From NCBI GenBank assembly GCA_013398015.1, contig VZRR01006735.1, positions 1 through 64,000 on the forward strand: DNA of 64,000 bases, given 5' to 3'. The notes beneath the pieces were generated by a model. It ran no database searches, was not told the DNA's origin, and was given only the letters and a program-made list of their open reading frames with translations. Below, in pieces: positions 1 to 12,146 of the stretch. Position numbers and translations under genes: made by a program. The first letter of the stretch is position 1. The number at the start of each line of letters is the position of its first letter. Origin of the DNA: Oreocharis arfaki. Taxonomy: Eukaryota; Chordata; Aves; Passeriformes; Paramythiidae.

Positions 1-693
1 GCGTGTCCCCAGCCGGCTGTGCCCGGGCAGCAGCCTCAGCCGAGCGGGATGCAGAGCTGCGGGAGCCCACGGCTCTCTGCTGTGAGGACACCAGTGCAGT
101 GTCTCTGTTTCTGCTTTGCCACTGCGAGAGGACATTGATTCCAAAGAGAAATTTCCTGGGGGTGATGCGCAGCTGCAGGTGGCAATTTCCCTGTGCTCAA
201 GTCCCTCTGCCAGCAGAGTCTCCTGTGTGTCCAACAAGTTCAGTTTTGCAGTGCCAAGGCCCTGAGCAGTGTCTGGGATCAGCAGAATCTTCACTGAGTA
301 CCCAGCGAACACATGGAAGTCCCAACAGCAGTGCCTCTTGCCTGTTCCCTGCCCAGCCAGAGCTGCCAGCCCATGTGAAATGCCCAGCATGGCCTTTGAG
401 TACAAAGGCATTGCAGGGCAAAAAGCATCTGCGGAGCCACCATGGTCTTCAGCAGCTGCTGCACCAGGGAAGCCATTGAGAGGAGGACACTGCTGCTCTT
501 GTCAGAGGGCTGCTCTGCCTGGATGTCCCTTGCCCTGCTGAGTCCCACATCCACCCATCTTTTTGCCTGTGGTCTGAGGTCAGGTGAATGCCATCTGCTC
601 CCAACAGACCCGGCTGCTCCAAGGTAGATCCACACTCGTGGAGTCCAAAACCTTGAGTATCCCCTGAGTAGCCAGGCATTCAGCTGTTCGGTT
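1..693. other. unassigned noncoding sequence
   Basis: I see no recognisable gene or repeat here. A frame open from the left edge to about 479 gives a cysteine-, serine- and proline-rich peptide with no domain I know. Several overlapping frames on the other strand are just as long, so I read it as chance openness in GC-rich DNA. An exon cut by the window edge cannot be excluded. Confidence 0.5.
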
Positions 694-775
694 TGTCCTT
701 GTCCATGGCAGGGGTTGGAACGAGAGAGTTTTTAAGATTCCTTCTGACCCAAACCATTTTAGGATTCTATGATTT
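694..775 (+). repeat. CR1 LINE fragment, 3' end
   Basis: A short 3' terminal piece of the CR1 retrotransposon in sense orientation. It contains the module 'ccatggcaggggttggaacg', then a diverged 'gacccaaaccatttt', and ends in 'aggattctatgatt', the CR1 terminal signature. Only about 80 bp remain, so the copy is severely 5'-truncated, as is usual for CR1. It carries no coding capacity. Confidence 0.85.
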
Positions 776-1462
776 CCCCATGAGTGACTTCGGTCTCCCC
801 AGAGGACCTCCTATCTCCTCTCTTCACCCCACCTGTGGAGGGCACATTCTGGTGCTGGTGGTGGTGTTGGGACAGGTTGGTGGATACTCTTCCTGCCATC
901 CCGTGGGTGTAAGCCTGACTCCTCTCTGAAGTCTTTGTCCCTGAATCAGTGCCTTCAAATGACAGTTGTCTCCCCTCCCTTTTCCATTCGGCACTTGGGT
1001 AGACACAACATTTCTCATCGTTTTCCACAGAACAGCACAGGTCCCAGTTCCCATATTGTGGAGCCCTCTGCCATAAATCAGCCTGATAGGTTTATTCTCT
1101 ACGTAATGGGAAATTATGACAAATGCAGCTGTATAATCTAGTTAGTAACTCACCATAATGACTGCTTCTGGGGTGATTTATGGGTTTTGTCATATGTGAG
1201 CTTTCAGAACTTTAGAGATTACATTTTTCACACTTTTTTGTTGGAATCTCAGTTTATTAGACTTTACTGCAGCATTAATCACTTGCAGTACAACCTTGGA
1301 CTTCACAAATGTATCACACCAGCATGAAAAAGGCAGAGAAAACAAGAACTGTTGTGAATTAATGAGCCGGGTAACACATGTCTCACAACCAGTGATGAAA
1401 CAACCTGTGTTCTTCTTCAAGCTGCAACAGAAAGCCCCAAAGTCTGGCTTTTTTTTTCCCTC

Positions 1463-1493
<31 letters not shown>

Positions 1494-2051
1494 TCACAAA
1501 ACACAGGCTGCAGCAAAGAACTGAAACAACACAGCCAGGCTTGAAACCTGAAAGATCTGCAAGGCTGAGTCTATCCTAGTTAATGGTGAAATGATGTGTG
1601 AATCTGTCCTGAATGTTCAAATAAAGAAGATTGATTCACAGTTATAATATGGCTTATAAGCAAAACACTGGGATTATATAGGAGAAATGCATGTGTCATG
1701 AAACAACCGATAAATCAGGGAGACAGTTCCAAGGTCTACTGTGAAGGTCTGGGAAATGTTCAGAGTTGCCATCTATGGAGTTTGGTGCAGGATAAACTGG
1801 AACAAAAGGCCATCATTACCCAAACTGCTTTGGTTTGGGCTGGTTTGGGTTTTTTTTTTGTCAGACAATGCTTTATAATACTCCCAGAAATATGTTGAAA
1901 AGGTCACCATGATCCATCAGACACAAGCAGAGGGGCTGGAGTTGATGCAACACATTCCTTGTACTGGGAGGGTGGGCAGAGGGAAGGCCTGTTTTGGGGT
2001 AAATCAGCATGGATCGGGGAGGTGGCTCAAACCTGGGGTGGCCAAAGCCTT
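776..2051. other. unassigned noncoding sequence
   Basis: Unique-looking sequence between two CR1 copies. A long T-rich tract lies in the middle (listed separately). The segment around 1600-1700 is AT-rich. I recognise no exon, RNA gene or further repeat. Confidence 0.5.
1449..1494. repeat. T-rich simple repeat
   Basis: A nearly pure T tract broken by a few C residues, about 46 bp long. On the minus strand it could look like a retrocopy poly(A) tail, but the sequence beside it (minus-strand reading upstream) matches no coding sequence I know. A length-variable homopolymer is the simplest reading. Confidence 0.9.
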
Positions 2052-2160
2052 AGAATCACAGAATATCCTGGGTTGGAAGGGACCCACAAAGATCATCAAG
2101 TCCAACTCCTGGCCCTGCAGAAGACACTCCCCCAGGAATCCCACCCTGTGCCTTGGCATA
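2052..2160 (-). repeat. CR1 LINE fragment, 3' end
   Basis: The reverse complement of a CR1 3' end. It begins 'agaatcacagaatatcctg', continues through 'gttggaagggacccacaaag' and 'tccaactcctggccctgca', and fades near 2160. The 'gacccacaaagatcatcaagtcc' wording marks a different CR1 subfamily from the copies that read 'gaccttaaagctcatctc', such as those at 23099 and 35971. No coding capacity. Confidence 0.88.
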
Positions 2161-4824
2161 TGCTGGTGGGCAGGAGCACACAGCTGACTGTGCTTTTGGT
2201 GGGAGGGGTAAGATGATCCGCAGGTGGCGAGGAATATCCCTGTTCCCTGAGCTCCTGGAGTGCTGCAGACACTGATAACTGGTAAGGACACCAGCCAGGG
2301 GCACGACCTGGGGCTGGTGAACTGGTGTCTCCTTTCTGCTGCTGCTTTCTGCTAAAGATAACAGCCTGTTAACCAAGCTCTTGTTGCTGAGGTGATAAAT
2401 GGGTGGCGAGATTCCGTCCCTGTTTTTGTCTGCACAACTTTTTATGCTCAGCACCACGAAGGACTGGGCCAGAATGGAGGCATTTGGGGTCACAGTGCTG
2501 AGGCTGAGACGGACAGCCAAGCAGAGCAGCTCCTCCTGGCTGAGGCAAAAATTAGCCCTGTGCAGGCCAGGCCAATGATCCATGGTTCTGGTGGTGTTGG
2601 GTACTCACTGGGAGAAGAGGAGGTGTAAAATGAAGATCCTGAAGCTGGCTGGTATCCTGGGCACTGGTCAGACCCCACCTGACCAGGGTGGTTGTTTGGC
2701 CAGTTGAGCTGATGGAATTTATTGGGCTGTGCATGGACAGTCTGTGGAAACATGGATATGAAGGACCTTCAAGGGGCATGAAATATGGCCTTACAGTAGA
2801 AACAGCTGGGCTGAACACTTCTTATTCCAACCACAATTATTTGCTCTCAAGAGCATCAGATTTCACCCTTCATTAAACCAGAACTTGTTTTATTATTATT
2901 ATTATTTTGAGCAACACAAAGGACGTTTCTTTTTTGTTTTATTTGCATTTTTAATTCATCTTGTTCAGGTAGTGCAGGACACTTATTGCATGAGAAGCAT
3001 GAAACATCCGATATTACCAGAGTGTGGCACCTGCAATGAGATGTAACTGCTGAATCTCCTTTTGGTGATGTGGAGATGTGGGAGTCAGAGGCTCAGGCCC
3101 TTTAGTGACCAGCAGGAGATGAGACACAGGCATTGCACAGACGCAGAAGGTGACAGACGTCATGGCCAGAGGTTCCCTGTCAGGTAAAAGCAACTCTGCT
3201 TGCACATGTTTTGATTTTAAAAACAAAATGAGGCAAAGCCATGCTCCTGGGTTTTCTACCTTAACTTGATGCAGGCTGGGACAGACTCTTTCCATGAGTT
3301 TGTTGCACCCATTCCTGACTTCAGGCACCAATGTTGGTCCTTGGCAGATAAAACTCTGCTTTGTAGGAGGCACTGCCACCTCAGATGAAATTTGGAGCAG
3401 AAGTGTTTGGTTGTGAGGGCTGGGCAGAGAGCCCTACCCTGCTGGGCAGCCAAGGGCTGAAGGCAGGCCTGGGAGAACCACCTGTGTCCTGCTAGGAAAA
3501 TGTGGTGGCAAGAGAGCGAAGGCAAGTATGGAGACAAATCCTGTCTTGGGCAACTCTTCAGTCATTTGGATTGAGGTGGTCAGTACAGAAAAAGTGGAGA
3601 CTTCAGTGGATAAACCCCAGCAAGTGCCATTCTCTGCAGGTCTCTGATGATGTCAGCAGAGTCTCCATGGAAACCCAGGGATGAGGCAAGCAAGAAGAGC
3701 ATCCCAGTGACTACAAAGCTTCAGGTGCTCGCTCCAGGATCACCTCGAGCCCAGGGGACCAGGATGCCCCAGCAAAGCCTGCCCCTCACCTGTGCCTGCC
3801 CCTGTGCACAGCCAGAGGCAGGGGCTGGACAAGGTCTTGCACCAGCCCAGCACAGCTCTGTCTAACCCAGCTGTACCAGGCCAAGAATGGGGTCCAGCCC
3901 CAGGCTCAGCCTATGTGACATGGGAGAGATTTTAGCCTTGATCATCACAAACATGCTCGATGCTTTACATCCAGAAAGGACCTATGGATGGAGGACAGAG
4001 GACATGGACATGGGAGAAAACCCAAAAAACCCATCATGCAGCTCCACATCTTTAAGTCTGAGCGGTGTGGCAAGAGACAAATCCAGCTCAGAGCTTCTCA
4101 ACATGTGCCTGTTGATCCTGAGGAGGAGAGTCAGGGTGAGGAAGGGGAGTGGTAGGAGATCTCCGTGTGCTGCCCTGGTGGCTGCTGGTGCAGGAAGTGA
4201 TGGGTGCTCATTCCCAGTCCTCCCTCAGTGGCAGGAGCCCACCAGTGTTCCAGCACTCCAGCACAGGCAGGGAGGCCCTGGCTGCTTTGGGCAGCTGCCT
4301 GATTTCCCTGTGCCTTGAGCCGTCCCGGCTGGATGCTCTCAGCTCCGACATGGTCTGGAGGAGAGAAAACAAGAGACATTCCCGCCGTGTGAGGGGAGCA
4401 CAGGGAGCAGAGCTGTCCCACGGCGCCGTACGTCACCTCCCGATGACAGATCCTGGCTGCAGCAAAGAGGCTGCAACCCAAAAATAGCCCCTTCCCACAC
4501 ACAAGAAATGAATAGATGGGAACGTGCACCGTGTCCTGTGCTGTGCCCCAGCAGAAGGGCTCAGCATCAGGAAAGGGGTGCTCCCAATGGCCTCCCAGGA
4601 ATCAGGTGGATGTGGCAAGGCTGGTACAAAGATGCCAGCCCGGCCTGATCCTGCATCTCCACGCCCTGTGTCCCAGCCCTTGGCCTGCAGGACCACGTGC
4701 ATCTCCCATCTTCCACCAGCTCTGGGGCCTGTCCCCATCAACTCAGAGAGCTTCCCCTCCTGGAAGGTGTTTCTATTAAGTCCCATGTGATGTTTTACCT
4801 CTTATTTTTGGCTTCACATTGACA
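2161..4824. other. unassigned noncoding sequence
   Basis: About 2.7 kb with no gene I can support. A short ATT microsatellite lies at 2889-2907. Near 4425-4490 there is a locally CpG-containing segment with the CRE-like string 'tacgtcacc' and the MEF2-like string 'ccaaaaatagcc'. Single motifs of this length occur by chance, so I do not call a regulatory site. Confidence 0.45.
2889..2907. repeat. ATT microsatellite
   Basis: About six tandem ATT units followed by a T-rich segment. Short and probably polymorphic; no CR1 tail lies next to it. Confidence 0.85.
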
Positions 4825-5048
4825 GAGGGCAGGGTTAGATTAGATTTTAGGAAGAAGTTCTTCCCTGTGAGGGTAGTGATGCCCTGGCACAGGGTGCCCA
4901 GAGAAGCTGCGGCTGCCACATCTCTGGAAGTGTTTCAGGCCAGGTTGGATGGAGCTTGGAGCAACCTGGGCTAGTGGAAGGTGTCCCTGCCCATGGCAGG
5001 GGGTTGGAACGAGATGATCCTTCCAACCCAAATCTTTCTGTGATTCTG
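4825..5048 (+). repeat. CR1 LINE fragment, 3' end
   Basis: A sense-orientation CR1 3' segment of about 225 bp. It starts in the module 'ttaggaagaagttcttcc', passes through 'cacagggtgcccagagaagc' and 'gtgtccctgcccatggcagg', and ends in 'tctgtgattctgat'. The order of these modules is the same as in the other long CR1 tails here. It is 5'-truncated and noncoding. Confidence 0.93.
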
Positions 5049-8000
5049 ATCTTAAGATTTTATTATTTTCTGTGCAGCACAGAGCAAAATGTCCCCATTA
5101 GGCTTGCTGGCATCTTCCTGTTGCTCTGCTGAAAGCCTGTTTTCCCCCTGCTTCTTCCCTTCACCTCCCTTGGAGGAAAACTGTCTTTTATTTACTGCTG
5201 GAGAAAATGGAGACCACTTTTCATCCCCAGCCCTGAACACTGGGGAGTAAAACAGAGGTGGTGGGCTAATGCCATTAAAATTTCTTTGTCCCCATGCCCA
5301 TATCTCCATGTCTGCTCCCAGCCCAGGGGTCCTGGGCTTCCTCCTGGGTAGCAGTGCCCAGAGGGTGGAAAATTGGGGGTGAATTGTTGAAAAGGCTCCG
5401 TTTGCAGCTCAAGTTGACGGCTCTGCTCTGAGGCCAAGGACCTGCTGCTTTCGCCAGCAAAAAGAGTCCAGATGTTTTTCAATTTACACAGGCGAGCTCG
5501 CCGAAGGCAGGTTAGCACTGTCATGCTGCACGTTTGGGAAGGACCCCTTCTTCTCCAAGTCTCTGGCATAAAATACACTCCGTGAAACAGGAGGTCAGAG
5601 TGCTGAAGTGATTTAAGAGCCTTTGCTCTGACTCAAGGATTTCGAAGGGGTCTTCGTGTTTGTTGTGTTTCTGGATTCTAATATCAATGAGAGAATTAAA
5701 TCATTATATTAAAACATCAAAACACTAATGCTTTGTTTTCATTGGCACGAACCAAAATGATCTAACTCAAAAGCCATGAAATATCAGCCTTTTTTTTGCC
5801 GATGAATAATAAGATCTCTGGCTGCATGTGATAGTAAATTTAATAATGTCAGTTATTTGAAAGGTTTGAGTCCTAAACGTGAAGAAATGTGTTTTACCCC
5901 CTCCACCCTCTACCTTTTTTCTCCCTTCCCCCTGCACTACTGTCGGGAAGTTTTGTGGTAAATAAGCCAAAATGCGTAGGTCAGAGCCCATCTCATGTAC
6001 CAGGTGAGTGCCAAACTCCGCATACCCAGCGCAAACCTCCATCTCCCAGGTGGTCTGAATTTGCTTATAGCTGGGTCCTGTAAGCAGATTTAATATTTCA
6101 TAAGCACTGCTCCATCTCATGCCTATATTATTGACACCACATGGAAGTCAGGAAATTGGTTCTTTCTGGGAACAGTTTGCAGAAATATGCAGCCTGTCAG
6201 CTCCTTTCTCATGGGGTGCATTAACAGAGGGGCTCGCAATTACAAGTAATGAACCTCCTCCAGATGTCCGCAGTGACTCAGCTCCAACTTTATCTTCGAC
6301 GGACGAGATGGACTTGACAAGACGGATTACTGGTGGATATAATGTAACAACTCTGCAAAACGTGGAATTCCCAATTATCGCAAGGCAAGGCGAAGCACTC
6401 GGTAGGAGCGGGAACGCCGAGGTTTATCCGCTGGATAAACAACAATCACCCAAAAGGAAAGGAGCTGTGCCATTGCCCCCCTCTTGAAACGACCAGCGTT
6501 CCCATGCTGTTTTAATTCTTCCTCTTTACGATACCGTTTATGTTACACACATTAAAGTTAAGTCATGTCTTTAATAAGATGGAAACTGGAAGTGAGATTT
6601 TGAAGGAAAAGGAGCTCGCAGTCCTAAATTTACTCTGCGCTTGGAGGGAACAGAAAAAAAAACAACAGAAAGGATGGGTTATACCAAAGAAAGCAATTTT
6701 AATTGTCATCTTCCATGGAAAATTGAATCCAGTCGTTCCCCACCGCTGTGAGTGCCAACGTACTGTGCTATATATGGCTGGGTGCTTATTTTAGCAGTTC
6801 AGCTGCACAGAAAAAGTGTAACCAAAGTGAGATTTCTCGGGTAAAGTTCTGTCTGCAAATGATGCATAGGGTTTCCTGGGCTGTAAATTTAAAACCAGGT
6901 ATTTCAAGGCCTGCGTCAGATAATTGGGACAAATCCCTTTTACTTCGTGTTTGACTAAGAGCGATAATTTCATGCTAATGCCCTCTTAAGGAATACTTGT
7001 CAGGTGTGGATAAAGAGATGCTGAATTATCTTTCTTTTAAATCAGAGGTCTCCTGGTACCCGAGTTGTAAGACTGGGGTCTCCTTGGGGAAGTATTTGTA
7101 CATCTTCTTGGGCTGAGCTGCAGGTTTGTTTGATGTGGATCTTCAAGATAAAATTACTGTGCTCCAGATGTTCCAGTTTAAATGTTTGTACATAGGGATT
7201 TCCTTGGTTGTTGAAGAGAGAAGACTCAAAACAGACTTGATCATTCATGCATCTATTCCTAGCACATGTTTTGCTATGTTTGAGGAGGCAAATGTCAAGA
7301 GGAGCTTTTATAACCAGGCCTTTCTTTCTCAGAGCACAGTTTGTTTACCAGGTAACGTGCAGAGCAGGCTTCTGCAGTGCGAACAGCAAACTGTTGATTT
7401 AAACTATCACGCCTCTCCCACCAGCCCCAAAAACCTTCCTTTCTGGTCAGGATGAGAAAATAAAGGGGGAAATTCTGCTCCCTACCTGTTGCTTGCCAAG
7501 GGTGAGATGCACTCTGCCTGCATCCCCACTGGACGCTGTGGCATCTTCTGCAGTGCCTTTTTCCAGATGTGGGAAAGGCTGAGCTCTGGGGATGCTGGAC
7601 CCAGCCCAGCCCCAGGTGGTGTTGATCCACAAAACCCTGCTCCCATCCCTGCTGCAATCAGGGCTCTTTTTCCCCCTCGGGGTCTCCTGGGGCTCAGGAC
7701 ATTAATGCTTTCTCAACGAGAAGAACTCACTCAATATTGGTCCTGCAGGACCCAAACTCTGTTGGCACTTGGGAGTTTTGTCCCAATTTAGGAATGAGCA
7801 GAGAGACCTTTCCCATGTGGTTTTGTGCCAGGGAGGAGGCAGGGGGCTTGCTTCCCTACTGTGACTCTTCATGGGTGTCCTCAGCAACTTGGGACAGTAA
7901 CGTGTCTCCAGGCAGCAGCAAACATCTGTGGAGACAAATGACTTCAAAGGGTGGCTGATAATTATCAAAAGGAAAAGCCAGCTCTTTGTAAATAAGAACA

Positions 8001-9109
8001 AAAAAGAGCCCACTGCAGGATGGGGTCTACCCTGATGCCAATTCTGGTGGCATTACACGCAGCAGTGGGGGAGCAGGGCTGGGTCCCCTCTTTTGGGTGT
8101 CTGCAGAAGTCAGTGTAAGGAGTTGTGCTGCTTAAGCGGGAGCCAGGGGCTGGTTCAGCAGTTCTGATTCTCGTCTGGTCACTTGGGTTGGCCTTGACAT
8201 CCCAAGTGATGGCTTTGTCAGCGCGAGACGCAGAGGAGGGGTTTAATTCTTCGCTTCCATGTATCCACAAACCCTGGTTTTGACAATAATCCAGAAATTT
8301 GGGGAAGAACAGACAACCTAATTAAACCGTGCGGCAGTGCAGATGCAGGGACAGGGGGATGAGGAACAGGGTGGTGGAAAAGAGCCCTACCCTGAGGCTG
8401 GTGCCAGTCCTTTGTGCCCCTCAGCAAGGTGGCGAAGGGGCTGTAAAGCCCCTTTCAGGTGAAAACACGAAGCGACTGCAGTTCTCCCCGTCTTCCGAGG
8501 GAGGTGAGCACCGCATGGAATTGCAAAACACACCCCTGCAGGAGCACACTCCCCTCTCCCTCCTTCTCCATGCACGCAGCCGAGCGGTGGCCACAGGCAA
8601 GGTGACCCTGCTGCCCGCAGCCACCTGCACCCGGCACACGTGGGGATCTCCAGCCGGAGCATCTGGGGCTCAGGCTGCCTCTTTCCGGGCATCTCATCCC
8701 TCTCCATCCATGGTGGTGGTCTGGGATGAGCCTGCGGCCGCGCAGCGCAGCATCTGCCGGCGACAGGAGCAGCGCTGCCCGCCCCGGGCTGCGAGCGGGC
8801 GGCTTCGGCGGATGTTTCCCAAGCGGCCCGAGGCGTTTGTAGTGAGAAAGGAATGTTCTTCCTGTCCCGCCCCATCCTCTTTCAAAGCCCTGCGTTTCCC
8901 AGCCAGCCATATGATTCCCTTCCCAATATATTCTTCCCTTCAGCTGTATTTTACTTTTTCAAGGGGTTTCTCTAGCCTGTAGTAATAAAGGCAGTCGTTA
9001 TGTTGTCCTCGGGGAAACATTTCCCTGCAAAACCTCACTGAAAAGAGCTTGTCTACTTGGCCAAGTGAGGGATTCACCTGCAAAGTGCATGTGGACCTCT
9101 CTGACCTTT
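5049..9109. other. unassigned noncoding sequence, AT-rich then CpG-dense
   Basis: A 4 kb stretch with no CR1. Positions about 5640-6420 are AT-rich and unique-looking, with a few CpGs near 6280-6420. Positions 8728-8840 are strongly CpG-dense (listed separately). A 217-codon frame at 8329-8982 crosses the CpG patch. Its peptide is compositionally biased (Arg, Ser, Pro, Cys), has no domain I know, and overlaps several long frames on the other strand, so I do not call it a gene. Confidence 0.45.
8728..8840. promoter_or_regulatory. CpG-dense patch
   Basis: I count about 17 CpG dinucleotides by hand in roughly 115 bp, in a window where CpG is otherwise sparse. The run includes 'gcggccgcgcagcgcagc' and 'gcgagcgggcggcttcggcg'. 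This density fits an unmethylated regulatory patch, such as a small CpG island or an unannotated first exon. It is shorter than the usual CpG-island definition. I see no adjoining coding sequence that would identify a gene. Confidence 0.35.
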
Positions 9110-9300
9110 TTGGATACAGCCCTTGGAACAGGTTACCCAGAGAAGCTGTGGCTGCCCCTGGATCCCTGGAAGTGTCCAAGGCCAGGCTGGACGGGGCTTG
9201 GAGCAGCCTGGGACAGTGGAAGGTGTCCCTGCAATTGGCAGGGATGGAATGAGATGAGCTTTGAGGTCCCTTCCCACCCAAACCATTTTGGGACTCTGGA
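9110..9300 (+). repeat. CR1 LINE fragment, 3' end
   Basis: Sense CR1 tail. Recognisable modules are 'ggttacccagagaagctgtg', 'gtccaaggccaggctggacg' and 'gacagtggaaggtgtccctg', then 'cacccaaaccattttgggac'. The final octamer repeat is degraded to 'tctgga'. About 190 bp, 5'-truncated, noncoding. Confidence 0.93.
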
Positions 9301-11975
9301 ATTTGTCCCCACTCAGGCATGTCCACGTGGACACCTGAGACTTGGGCTTTCACACCATCATTTCCCACTGGGGTGGCAGGAAATCTGCTGGCCTGGTGGT
9401 CTTTTGAGTGCTGCTGAAATCCAGACACAGCAGCCCTCATCCTGAAGAAAGGCAAGATTGTTCAGTTTTCTTGTTACTGCTGCCGCCGAATTTTGGACCC
9501 TCATTGTCCACTACCAGAAGAAGAAACACATCACCCAGTCAAGGGGCTGGCACGGAGGGCAAGCAGAGCAGCTGTGTGCAGGTGCCTGTCCTCTGCAAGG
9601 GGACCTGCTGTGCATGATGACAGCCCTGCCCCAGTCCTCACAAGCTAGTTCTTGGGTGTTGCTACAAGCTCCTGGAGTTTGGTCCCAGGTTTGTGGCAGT
9701 GCTATGGATGTCAAATCCTGCCTGGCCAGAGGATGCCTTGATAAACTGAAGACCTGAGGAGAGTAAAAAAACCCCAGAAATTATGAAATAAAGAAAAAAC
9801 AAGAAGAACAAGAAGGATTTTAGCCCAGAGATGTGATCTTTCCGAAGCTGGGCAAGCTCCTTGATGCTGCAGGATCTTAGACTTACGTGTGGATGATAAG
9901 ATGCATTCTTGCTTGGTTTAATTCTGACTTTTGCTTTCAGCGTGTGATGATTTTTAAACCAAAAATATGCTAGAAACTGAGCTGTACTTCTGCTATCCTG
10001 CACAGGCTCTCCCCAAATCCCCTCTACAACATGACTCTGCAGCTCTCAGTTAGTGCTGTTTTAGGCACAGAAATGTTTGGTGTGTGCAGGTGCTGACAAA
10101 AACAGTGGGAAAGTCACAGGCTAGGCTCCAGAAACTTGAAAGCTCTGTTTTACAGTGGTTACTGTGACCTTACACGTGTGAGAGAGAGGAGGTTTGAACC
10201 TCTTCACAATATCCACTCCAACTGCAGTTTCCCAAAGAGGAAGATCTTCCCTGGGAGACTCCCACAGGGTGAAATACTCTCGCTGCAGCCGAGGGCAGAG
10301 GTTGTGTTTAAACAGGAGGGTGAGGAGCAGGCTCTCTCAGCCATCCCATGTGCATGAAAAGCAGCTTCAGACCTTCTTGCCTGATTTTTCAGCAGCTCAC
10401 GGGGCCATGGAGTTGCTGGATGTGTTTTTGTGACCTGCCCCTCCCCACCCAGAGGTGATGAGCGTGAGGGCACTGAGCCCTCTGCCCACTTGGCAGAGAG
10501 ACCAAGTGACCAACTCATCTGGTGGATCTTCAGGATGAGCTTTGAGTGCAAAGCCCTTGGACATACACATGAGAGTGGTGCCTGCCAGCAAAAACCTTGG
10601 ATTTTTTTAGTATGGGAAGATAAGCCTCAGGATTGCCTCGTTCCCACAACCTCAGCACAAACCCAGCACACACCAGAGCAGCACAGGGTAGTTCTCTGAA
10701 AAGAATGGGCTTTGCATTTTTGACACCTCTCAAAGCTCATGTAAAGGGTTCCCTGGGGAATGTGCTTCTGGCTCCATCCATGCTGGCTGCTCAGTCACTC
10801 CTGGCATTGCCACATCTCGCTTTGTCCAAGTGTGGATGTCTGTGGCTTGTATGTCCCAAAGGGGACAGTCCTCCACTCCATAGCTGTGTTTTCTCCACTG
10901 AGTGGATTATTTGCTTCACTCCTGAGGTAAAAACCAGCACACATGCAAAACAGGCAAAGTTAGTTTGGGGGATAAAACCAGCCAGGGAATGACGGGGTGG
11001 AAAAATGGCAAAAATAGGGGGAAAAGCAGCCTGGCAGTATAAATGCAATTCTTAGGGCTAAGAACCAGCAGGTGACAAACAGGTGCAATTCTTCTGGGAT
11101 AAAAGGAGCTGTCCCACTCCCAACAGGGTAAACAACTTGCCTGTGGTTGGGTGTCCATGGGCTGTGCCTCACCCCCTTTAATATGTCCATGTGGGAGACT
11201 GACACCACGAAAGGACGGTGCCAGGTGTCCGTGTGCCTCGTGTCACTGTCCTTGGCTGGCCAGCGGTCCCCTTTGTTCCCTGGCGTGTGGCACAGGGGGC
11301 TCAGACCCCGGCACGGCCGCGCAGCCGGAGCAGCAGGACTCCCACCGCCCCGTCCCGGAACACTCTGTCCTTGGATGCTGCTCGCCGTGCGAGGACAAAG
11401 ACCTACGAGCCAACATAAATCATCGTTTGAAGTCTGCAATGACAGCATGGAGAAACACTAATGGGATCATTTAATAAAATCCACATTGTTTCCATCGGGA
11501 AGCTGTATAAACAGCGCTATCAGGAGCTGCCTCAGCCAGCCCTTGAAGGCCGGCAGTGCGTGCTGTTGGGATCGTGCTCCTTGCACGCGGAGGGAGGCAG
11601 GGAGCTGGATCGAAGGATTGATTAATCAAACAGTAGTTTGGCTCTGGGATGGCCCACATGGAAGCTGGGATGCTGCACAAACACACCCATCCCTTTGGCG
11701 GCGAGCTGGCCACCTCCTCGGGCCCAGCTGTAGGTGAGGGATGCACAGAGGAATGTGTGACGCCTCTTGTTTGCATTCACCCTCTCATCCAGGGAGGACC
11801 CCGTGTCCCTCTGTGGCTGGTCCTGGCTGAGAATCTCCCTCGCTGCTCTTCCTGGGAAAAACAGCTCAGTTAATCCGTGCCAGCTTCAGCTCTTCCTGCC
11901 CACTGTTGTTTGGGGACTGCCAACCCCCCATCCCTACTTGACACGTCTGGAGTAAGGCTGGGTGTGGACGTGTTC
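9301..11975. other. unassigned noncoding sequence
   Basis: No gene recognised. Positions 9760-9815 are an A-rich purine tract. Around 11051-11095 the string 'tgcaattctt' follows an earlier copy at about 11043, a minor local repetition. A CpG-enriched segment lies at about 11280-11405 (listed separately). Confidence 0.45.
11280..11405. promoter_or_regulatory. CpG-enriched segment
   Basis: GC-rich sequence with clustered CpGs ('cccggcacggccgcgcagcc', then 'caccgccccgtcccggaac' and 'ctcgccgtgcgagg'). It is less dense and less sharply bounded than the patch at 8.7 kb. It could be a small CpG island. No gene structure accompanies it. Confidence 0.3.
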
Positions 11976-12146
11976 ATGGAATCATAGAATCCCAGAATGG
12001 TTCAGGTTGGAAGGGACCTTAAAGATCACCCATGGGCAGCAACACCTTCCACTTCCAACTTCCTGGTCCACTAGACCAGGTTGCTCCAAGTCTATCCAGC
12101 CTGGCCTTGAACATTTCCAGGGATGGGGCAGCTACAACATCCACAA
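11976..12146 (-). repeat. CR1 LINE fragment, 3' end
   Basis: Antisense CR1 tail starting 'atggaatcatagaatccc' (two octamer units), then 'agaatggttcaggttggaag', 'ccactagaccaggttgctcc' and 'ccagcctggccttgaacatt', ending near 'gggatggggcagctacaac'. A small internal rearrangement around 12030-12050 has partly duplicated 'cttccacttccaacttcc'. Noncoding. Confidence 0.92.

Noticed and set aside
1449..1494. T tract as the poly(A) tail of a minus-strand processed pseudogene
   Set aside because: No recognisable coding or mRNA-like body lies beside it, and processed pseudogenes are rare in birds, which lack active L1-type machinery. Simple slippage is enough.
4425..4490. CRE-like and MEF2-like motifs as a promoter
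   Set aside because: Single short motifs without CpG density, a TATA box in context or a downstream exon are expected by chance in 64 kb.
8329..8982. 217-codon plus-strand frame as a possible gene
   Set aside because: GC- and CpG-rich DNA has few stop codons by chance. The peptide is compositionally biased with no domain, and minus-strand frames of 150-160 codons overlap it.
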